This document shows, one piece after another, positions 22,649 to 26,678 of a stretch of DNA of 26,678 bases. The notes below the pieces were generated by a model. It was given only the letters and a program-made list of their open reading frames with translations. It made no database searches and was not told the DNA's origin. Where the stretch lies: the NCBI GenBank assembly GCA_964392665.1, contig CAYMQB010000042.1, forward strand, positions 1 to 26,678, written 5' to 3'. The position numbers were made by a program, and so were the translations under genes. How positions within the stretch are numbered: the first letter of the stretch is position 1; every line of letters begins with the position of its first letter. This DNA is from CAYMQB01 sp964392665. GTDB taxonomy: Bacteria; Hydrothermota; E44-bin80.

Positions 22649-23841
22649 CACTTTTCTCCCTTCCCCCCGCGTGCACTAACGAACTCGTTCACTTTTTGTG
22701 CGACATAAGCAATTTCTTCTTGCCTGAGTTCCGGGAACATAGGCAGCGAAAGGATCTCCCTTGAAACCTTTTCGGCTATCGGAAAATCACCTTCCTTGTA
22801 GCCCAGGTGTTGATAAGCCTGCTGCATGTGTAATGGAATAGGGTAATGGATTCCTGTACCAATGCCCTGGTTTTTTAGATATTTCTGCAACTCATCCCTA
22901 TTCTTTACTCTTATCACATAGAGATGATATATATGTCCTGCATAATCCATCTCCTGAGGAATTATTACACCCTCGATATCCTTAAACAACTCATTGTAAG
23001 CCATAGCATTCACCTGACGGTTTTTATTCCACTCACTAAGGAATTCAAGTTTCACGTTAAGAATTGCGCCTTGAAAACCGCTCATCTTCGAGTTCCAGCC
23101 AAGAATATGGTGATAATATTTCTTCATTTGCCCGTGATTGATAAGCATACGAACCTTGTCTGCAAACCCCTCATCATCGGTCACAACAGCACCACCATTC
23201 CCATATGAACCAAGATTCTTACTTGGATAGAAACTGAAAGCGGAGATATTCCCGAAATTACCTGCCTTTTTGAAATGCTCACCCTCTTTGTATAGTGCAC
23301 CATGTGCCTGTGCTGCGTCTTCGACAACGTAAATCCCATACTTATTTGCAATTTCCATTATACCCTTCATTTCCGCCATCTGACCGAAAAGATGAACGGG
23401 AAGTATTGCTCTTAACCTTCTCTTCGTTTTACCATCTATATAGGATTTTGTTCTCCCATGCCAGCGGCAATTCGCTTCAATATACTTACTAACCTGCTCA
23501 ACTGAGATATTATACGAAGCTTCATCGATATCCATAAATACCGGTTTTGCTCCTGTAAGACTTATGGCTTCCGCGGTCGCAATAAATGTATTTGTACTGG
23601 TTATTACCTCATCATTACTCCCAATACCCAGTGCCTTGAGCGCAAGATAAACTGCTGTGGTTCCGCTTGATACACCTACTGCAAACCTTGTATTACAAAA
23701 GCTTGCAAATCCTTTTTCGAACTTCTTCACATAAGGTCCATCCACGAACCACCCGCTTTCAAGCACTTCCTGGATTGATAAATTTATTCTGCTGCTAAGT
23801 ACTTCATATTGTCTTTTTAAGTCAAAAAATGGAACTTCCAT
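22648..23841 (-). CDS. DegT/DnrJ/EryC1/StrS aminotransferase, WbpE-like
   Basis: This PLP enzyme transaminates a keto-sugar nucleotide. Starting at the ATG of MEVPFFDLKRQY, the typical family opening, gives 397 residues. An upstream in-frame TTG/CTG-type extension of nine residues is rejected because AAAGGGGG lies 4 nt before this ATG. PLP-binding features are the D in VVEDAAQAHG (about D175) and the Schiff-base lysine in SFYPSKNLGSYGNGG (about K208). An insertion (EANCRWHGRTKSYIDGKTKRR) sits where most relatives have a short loop. With the WbpB-like and WbpD-like genes it would make the 3-amino group of UDP-GlcNAc3NA; other keto-sugars are possible. Confidence 0.92.
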   Translation of the reverse strand: MEVPFFDLKRQYEVLSSRINLSIQEVLESGWFVDGPYVKKFEKGFASFCNTRFAVGVSSGTTAVYLALKALGIGSNDEVITSTNTFIATAEAISLTGAKPVFMDIDEASYNISVEQVSKYIEANCRWHGRTKSYIDGKTKRRLRAILPVHLFGQMAEMKGIMEIANKYGIYVVEDAAQAHGALYKEGEHFKKAGNFGNISAFSFYPSKNLGSYGNGGAVVTDDEGFADKVRMLINHGQMKKYYHHILGWNSKMSGFQGAILNVKLEFLSEWNKNRQVNAMAYNELFKDIEGVIIPQEMDYAGHIYHLYVIRVKNRDELQKYLKNQGIGTGIHYPIPLHMQQAYQHLGYKEGDFPIAEKVSREILSLPMFPELRQEEIAYVAQKVNEFVSARGGKGEK

Positions 23842-23892
23842 AATTCCCCCTTTCCTTTTTCTTCTCAAATTAACGTATATCCTTCATCTCAT

Positions 23893-23937
23893 ACTTTCAA
23901 ATTTAGCCTTTCATGGCCTCTGGTCTTATATCTCATT
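23893..23937. repeat. Decayed AATTTAGCCTTTC/GTCTTAT string
   Basis: CAAATTTAGCCTTTCATGG followed by CCTCTGGTCTTATATCTC is a degenerate copy of the recurring string-plus-heptad family, upstream of the DegT gene. Confidence 0.5.
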
Positions 23938-24009
23938 CGGAGCGTCTATATCGTCTAAAGCCGGAAGCGTTTAATGCCTTTTCTTCGATACCCGCCTTCC
24001 ACACTTTTT

Positions 24010-24027
24010 CACTTTTGCGCAAAAGTG
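24010..24027. repeat. 18-bp palindrome CACTTTTGCGCAAAAGTG
   Basis: A perfect palindrome 3 nt beyond the stop of the ArsR-type gene. It is one of five copies in the last 2.7 kb (24347, 24548, 25461 exact; 25983 with one change). On the plus strand it is followed by a T-rich stretch and could weakly terminate transcription. Confidence 0.9.
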
Positions 24028-24030
24028 GAA

Positions 24031-24318
24031 TTATTTTTTCTTTGCTCGATACCTTTTTATAATCTCAATTATTGGTTTGTTGTAAGGATGCTCACCAGGA
24101 TTATTCAATTGATATAGAACACGGCTATTCTTCCTTCTGCTTTTTACCATATATACCCGTTCCAATATCTTCAGGTTCCTACAGCAGGTAGCAAGAGGAA
24201 TTTTCAGCGTTGTTGCAATATCCTCTATATACATCTCTCCCCTATCAAGCAATAACTCAACAAGTTTCATTCGCCTTTCATTTGCAACACCCTTAAATAA
24301 CTGTAAAATATAATCCAT
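24031..24318 (-). CDS. ArsR-family winged-helix transcriptional regulator
   Basis: The 95 residues form a compact winged helix: LFKGVANERRMKLVELLLDRGEMYIEDIATTL (7-38), recognition helix around PLATCCRNLKIL (41-52) and wing SRRKNSRVLYQL (60-71). The usual ELCVCDL metal site is absent; only the paired cysteines C45/C46 in the recognition helix are present, so metal sensing is doubtful. A predicted promoter (24381-24409) and an 18-bp palindrome between it and the ATG suggest autoregulation. The same palindrome follows the stop. The regulated genes are unknown. Confidence 0.85.
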   Translation of the reverse strand: MDYILQLFKGVANERRMKLVELLLDRGEMYIEDIATTLKIPLATCCRNLKILERVYMVKSRRKNSRVLYQLNNPGEHPYNKPIIEIIKRYRAKKK

Positions 24319-24346
24319 ATCAATATTTTGGTTTTACACACTTTTC

Positions 24347-24364
24347 CACTTTTGCGCAAAAGTG
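24347..24364. promoter_or_regulatory. 18-bp palindrome in the arsR-type leader, possible operator
   Basis: CACTTTTGCGCAAAAGTG lies roughly +10 to +27 relative to the predicted start of the ArsR-type transcript, and 28 nt before its ATG. Position and symmetry suit a repressor site. It is also a member of a dispersed element, so the regulatory role is inferred. Confidence 0.55.
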
Positions 24365-24380
24365 AAATGCAGTTTTACTA

Positions 24381-24409
24381 TTCATAAAACCTTTTTTCTA
24401 TTAAGTCAA
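24381..24409 (-). promoter_or_regulatory. Predicted promoter of the ArsR-type gene
   Basis: Minus-strand TTGACT (24409-24404), 17-nt spacer, TATGAA (24386-24381). The -35 box and spacing match the other predicted promoters in this window; the -10 box is weaker. Confidence 0.55.
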
Positions 24410-24540
24410 GCACTTTATGTTTTCTTTCAAAAAAATTACACTCTTTATTTTACGCTACTTAGGTTAATTCTACACGATTATTACTGCTTGACCAAACCAT
24501 GATCAAAAAATTAGATGTAATAGGGAATTTCTCTTGTAAC

Positions 24541-24615
24541 ACTTTTCCACTTTTGCGCAAAAGTGAAATTCCGTTTTTTTCATTCTTCTCTTATGCGAAT
24601 AATCAGATGAATATT
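24541..24615. repeat. Composite palindrome-hairpin element, degenerate copy
   Basis: ACTTTTC, the 18-bp palindrome (24548-24565), AAATTCCG plus a T-run, then CATTCTTC and a decayed second hairpin (CTTATGCGAATAATCAG) and GATGAATATTATTTTC. Same order as at 25452 and 25981. Confidence 0.75.
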
Positions 24616-24640
24616 ATTTTCTATACGGTTACGTTATTTG

Positions 24641-24660
24641 AAATGTGAAGACCTGACCCC
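24641..24660. mobile_element. Possible transposon end, GGGGTCAGGTCTTCACATTT (minus)
   Basis: Read on the minus strand this 20-nt string resembles a sequence I associate from memory with the ends of REP-associated (Y1/TnpA-type) transposase elements. No transposase gene remains. A looser relative (GGGGTCACGTCATCTCAT) forms the end of the 2-epimerase gene near 26100-26120. Weak evidence. Confidence 0.3.
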
Positions 24661-24692
24661 TTGATTTTCAGTGGGAGTTGAGGAGGTAATCA

Positions 24693-24773
24693 ATGAAGAA
24701 TGATTTGAGATTGGTGAAATGCAGTTGCTGTGGCTTGTGTTTTTTCAAATTTTTAAGAACCCTGCTGTATTGA
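24693..24773 (+). CDS. Small Cys-rich frame with strong ribosome site, probable gene remnant
   Basis: Twenty-six codons (MKNDLRLVKCSCCGLCFF...) preceded by GAGGAGG 6 nt before the ATG. The VKCxxCGLxFF pattern resembles the zinc-binding start of some SAM methyltransferases, so this may be the beginning of a larger gene cut short. Its 3' end overlaps the PIN gene on the other strand. No promoter is evident and expression is doubtful. Confidence 0.3.
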   Translation: MKNDLRLVKCSCCGLCFFKFLRTLLY

Positions 24774-25143
24774 TTATCTTTATTCCTTTAATTTCTTTTA
24801 TGTCAAGAAGATGTCTATCCCCAGTTATTATGTAATCTGCTTTACCGTCAATTGCACATTCTAAAACTCTATTATCGGCATCATCCTTACAAACAGAAAT
24901 TCTGCTTTTTGTGGTAATAATTTCTGCTAAATCTTTAAGATGTTTTACGATGACATTTGCTTCTCTTTTACCTATCTTAAAGGGCTTATTTTTTGCGGTT
25001 AATACATCCATCAATTCATTTAACAAGAATTCGGAAGTTAAAAAAGTAATGTATCCTTTTCTTGCACTATTTAATATCTTCTTAGGTTTACCTGCCCAAA
25101 ATATGGCAGAAATTACAACATTCGTATCAATAACAATCCGCAT
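24745..25143 (-). CDS. PIN-domain toxin (COG1569/TIGR00305 type)
   Basis: The 132-residue PIN nuclease has the acidic site expected for a metal-dependent RNase: D6 (VIDTNVVISA), E43 (LNELMDVL), D90 (DDADNRVLECA) and D109 (IITGDRHLL). Length and order match the PIN family paired with small antitoxins, which cleaves RNA when unneutralised. It begins 4 nt after the antitoxin stop, so the two are co-translated. The genomic setting among repeats and a broken gene suits a mobile addiction module. The RNA target is unknown. Confidence 0.9.
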   Translation of the reverse strand: MRIVIDTNVVISAIFWAGKPKKILNSARKGYITFLTSEFLLNELMDVLTAKNKPFKIGKREANVIVKHLKDLAEIITTKSRISVCKDDADNRVLECAIDGKADYIITGDRHLLDIKEIKGIKIINTAGFLKI

Positions 25144-25147
25144 TCTA

Positions 25148-25378
25148 TTAGCTCTGGCGATACGCTGATACTATACCAGATATATCTTTCTCGGTTAGCT
25201 TAGAAAATCCTTTTTCCTTTGCCAAATTTAGAGCCCATTCGTCAAATTCAACCCACCCTTTTTGTCTTTCTTTTTGCTTCAAGAACTCTATAAAGTTCAA
25301 GACCTCCCGAATCAATTCTGGTGGAAGTTTTTCAATTTCCTTTCTTATATATTTCTTTTCTCTTGTTATGGTTGCCAT
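25148..25378 (-). CDS. Antitoxin of the PIN toxin (DUF2281/VapB-like)
   Basis: The 76-residue protein opens with the helical pattern IRKEIEKLPPELIREVLNFIEFLKQKE, as in DUF2281-type antitoxins. A charged, probably disordered C-terminal part (WVEFDEWALNLAKEKGFSKLTEKDISGIV) should wrap the toxin. The upstream position relative to the toxin and the 4-nt gap support the pairing. AGGAGG lies 5 nt before the ATG and a predicted promoter adjoins. Autoregulation by the complex is usual for such modules but no operator is proved. Confidence 0.85.
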   Translation of the reverse strand: MATITREKKYIRKEIEKLPPELIREVLNFIEFLKQKERQKGWVEFDEWALNLAKEKGFSKLTEKDISGIVSAYRQS

Positions 25379-25399
25379 TGTTTCCTCCTCTTTAGCTAT

Positions 25400-25428
25400 A
25401 TAATATACTAAACTTCACAAAAAGTCAA
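25400..25428 (-). promoter_or_regulatory. Predicted promoter of the antitoxin-toxin operon
   Basis: Minus-strand TTGACT (25428-25423), 17-nt spacer, TATTAT (25405-25400), giving a short leader that carries the AGGAGG ribosome site before the ATG at 25378. Confidence 0.65.
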
Positions 25429-25451
25429 GAATTTTTAGTTTTATGTTTCAT

Positions 25452-25535
25452 TCACTTTTCCACTTTTGCGCAAAAGTGAAGTTGTGTTTTTGCATTCTTC
25501 GGTTATTCGCATAACCGGATGAGGATTTATTTTAC
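25452..25535. repeat. Composite palindrome-hairpin element
   Basis: CACTTTTC, palindrome 25461-25478, GAAGTTGTG and T-run, CATTCTTCGG, hairpin CGGTTAT-TCGC-ATAACCG (25500-25517), then GATGAGGATTTATTTTA. It sits upstream of the antitoxin promoter. The rest of the gap to 25641 shows nothing recognisable. Confidence 0.85.
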
Positions 25536-25641
25536 CACTCAGCGAACAATATATTTTCATGCTGACCTATATAGCACAATTTCATCAAATTCACAAGACT
25601 TTTTAAAGCATTGTCCTCCAGAACTATAATAGCACTCAGAA

Positions 25642-25684
25642 GTTGTACATTCTTCGGTTATTCGCATAACCGAAGAATGTCAAC
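25642..25684. repeat. Strong hairpin, second half of the composite element alone
   Basis: ACATTCTTCGGTTAT-TCGC-ATAACCGAAGAATGT (25647-25680) is a perfect 15-bp stem. It extends by GTTG/CAAC with one bulged T. It overlaps the stop codon of the glycosyltransferase remnant and has no T-run on either strand. Confidence 0.85.
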
Positions 25685-25972
25685 GGAACAATGAATAGTA
25701 GACTTCCTCGGTCTGGGATACGATATTGTCCCAGTTATATTCTTTCTTTACCCTTTCCCTTGCCTTTGCACCGAGTCCCTGACACAATTCCAGATTGGCA
25801 AGGGCAAATTTGATTTTTGCAGCAAGGTCGTCAATATCTTTATTTCGAAATGGAATCCCGACGCCATCGGCAGCCTCTGCGTTTTCCGGAATATCCGAAT
25901 ATATGACGCACTTTCCATAACTCACCGCTCAAGAAGTGTTATAGCCACTCCTTGGTAGTTTTGCGAATTTCG
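25680..25972 (-). pseudogene. Glycosyltransferase (GT4) C-terminal remnant with frameshift
   Basis: The intact part (81 codons from GTG at 25925) reads SYGKCVIYSDIPENAEAA and RERVKKEYNWDNIV, the tail of a GT4 glycosyltransferase whose full length would be about 350-400 residues. Just upstream, a different frame (25972-25929) encodes QNYQGVAITLLE, which normally precedes (A)MSYGK. The junction reads GAG-CG-GTG, one base short, so a frameshift separates the two. The coding similarity ends where the composite repeat begins (25981). The gene therefore lacks its N-terminal 75% or so and is surely non-functional. The repeat may have replaced or captured the missing part. Confidence 0.85.
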
Positions 25973-25980
25973 AACACAAT

Positions 25981-26057
25981 TCCACTTTTTCGCAAAAGTG
26001 AAATTCCGTTTTTACATTCTTCGGTTATTCGCATAACCGGATGAAGATTATTTTCCA
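25981..26057. repeat. Composite palindrome-hairpin element
   Basis: TCCACTTTTTCGCAAAAGTG (one change in the palindrome centre, 25983-26000), AAATTCCG plus T-run, ACATTCTTCGG, hairpin CGGTTAT-TCGC-ATAACCG (26022-26039), GATGAAGATTATTTTCC. It lies between the 2-epimerase stop and the glycosyltransferase remnant. Confidence 0.85.
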
Positions 26058-26098
26058 TTTGCTTACCTTATGTCAAATGTTGAGCCAACGGTATCGAA

Positions 26099-26678
26099 TC
26101 ATATGAGATGACGTGACCCCGATTTTCTTAGGATTTTCACAATCCTCTCTGCTGTTTGACCATCCCATAGCATAGGAATTTTACCCTTTCTATTATTACT
26201 CTGCAAGATATTCTCTGCACTCTTTATAATATCTTTACCTGACTTACATAGCACATTAGTCCCTATATCTATGGTAATAGGACGTTCTGTATTCTCTCTC
26301 AAGGTCAAGCAAGGAATATGAAGATACGTAGTCTCTTCCTGCATTCCACCTGAATCTGTAAGCACTGCTTCAGAATAGTATTCCAGACTCAGAAAATCAA
26401 TGTAACCAACAGGCGTAATCGGTATAAAATTATCCCCGCCTGAAACCCAAGGAAACTCTTTTTCCAATTTAAATTCACTTATCATCTTTTTTGTCCTCGG
26501 GTGCATTGAAAATATCACGGTTCTGCGCTTCCTTATAAAATCCAGAGCAGTCAATATATCATGGAACTTTTCCCTGGTATCCACATTAGATGGTCTGTGA
26601 AGGGTTAATAACCAGTATTTCTTCTCTCTGACACCAAACTTCTTAAAGTATCTCCTCTGCTTAGCTTTTTTTAGATAG
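26099..26678 (-). CDS. UDP-N-acetylglucosamine 2-epimerase family protein (WecB/WbpI-like), 5' end outside the window
   Basis: Non-hydrolysing 2-epimerases interconvert UDP-GlcNAc-type and UDP-ManNAc-type sugars. The frame is open to the window edge. The visible 192 codons are the C-terminal half: WLLTLHRPSNVDT (the family's TLHRxENVD), SMHPRTKK, LEYYSEAVLTDSGGMQEE, then PCLTLRENTERPITIDIGTN. A GTG at 26584 is only an internal valine of the HRPSNV motif, not the start. With WbpB/E/D-like genes in the same region it may be the WbpI-type enzyme acting on the diacetamido-uronic acid sugar; WecB activity is the alternative. The last residues fall in a GGGGTCACG string that may be repeat-derived. 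Confidence 0.92.
   Translation of the reverse strand, partial: YLKKAKQRRYFKKFGVREKKYWLLTLHRPSNVDTREKFHDILTALDFIRKRRTVIFSMHPRTKKMISEFKLEKEFPWVSGGDNFIPITPVGYIDFLSLEYYSEAVLTDSGGMQEETTYLHIPCLTLRENTERPITIDIGTNVLCKSGKDIIKSAENILQSNNRKGKIPMLWDGQTAERIVKILRKSGSRHLI

Noticed and set aside
24010..24027. Rho-independent terminator for the ArsR-type gene
   Set aside because: The palindrome follows the stop but on the minus strand is followed by A-rich, not T-rich, sequence.
25647..25680. Terminator at the glycosyltransferase remnant
   Set aside because: Very stable stem but no T-run on either strand; better explained as half of the composite repeat.
1..26678. CRISPR array or tRNA/rRNA genes
   Set aside because: The repeats lack regular unique spacers and identical direct repeats of CRISPR type; no tRNA cloverleaf or rRNA segment was recognised by eye.

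Overview
The window looks like a chromosomal segment of a low-GC, uncultured, probably diderm bacterium. The basis is AT-rich coding DNA with TTG/GTG starts, a type IV pilus retraction ATPase, a TonB-type C-terminal domain and lipid-linked polysaccharide genes. A candidate phylum of the WOR-3 type would fit, but that is a weak inference and no rRNA is present to place it.

Region 1 (132-9524, minus strand) is a tight operon read accB, pilT, accC, mglA, a tandem DnaA-like ATPase, a PATAN/MshEN-like TPR protein, cheR, cheD, cheB. Gaps are mostly 2-60 nt or overlaps. It joins biotin-dependent carboxylation, pilus retraction, the MglA polarity GTPase and chemoreceptor adaptation enzymes. No cheA, cheW, cheY or mglB is visible. 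A consensus promoter lies at 9606-9634.

Region 2 (9662-13667, plus strand) is divergent from region 1 and shares a symmetrical promoter region with it. It encodes a soluble chemoreceptor-like protein of about 1100 residues, with two clear and two possible receptor hairpin tips fused to a complete family 5 (oligopeptide/dipeptide type) solute-binding domain. A translationally coupled five-helix membrane protein follows. Regions 1 and 2 together are the best candidate here for an undescribed system: a polarity/twitching circuit in which a cytosolic receptor with a peptide-binding-like domain, CheR/CheB/CheD, MglA, a degenerate double DnaA-type ATPase and a possible c-di-GMP-binding TPR scaffold feed PilT.

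Region 3 (13695-23841, minus strand) is a surface-polysaccharide region. It holds a pseudopilin-like/TonB-C envelope protein, two GT4 glycosyltransferases, a hexapeptide acyltransferase, a Gfo/Idh/MocA dehydrogenase, a WbaP/WcaJ-type initiating sugar-phosphate transferase and a DegT aminotransferase. Dehydrogenase, aminotransferase and acetyltransferase, plus the 2-epimerase cut by the right edge, match the WbpB/WbpE/WbpD/WbpI steps to a UDP-diacetamido-uronic acid. Most of these genes sit alone between 300-930 nt spacers made of short dispersed repeats: 53-bp hairpin units, a 166/152-bp pair, a 90-bp pair, heptad GTCTTNN arrays and pyrimidine-rich AATTTCG strings.

Region 4 (24001-26678) is accessory DNA: an ArsR-type regulator, a PIN toxin/antitoxin pair, a decayed glycosyltransferase and the partial 2-epimerase. 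A recurring composite element (an 18-bp palindrome CACTTTTGCGCAAAAGTG plus a second hairpin) is scattered between them.
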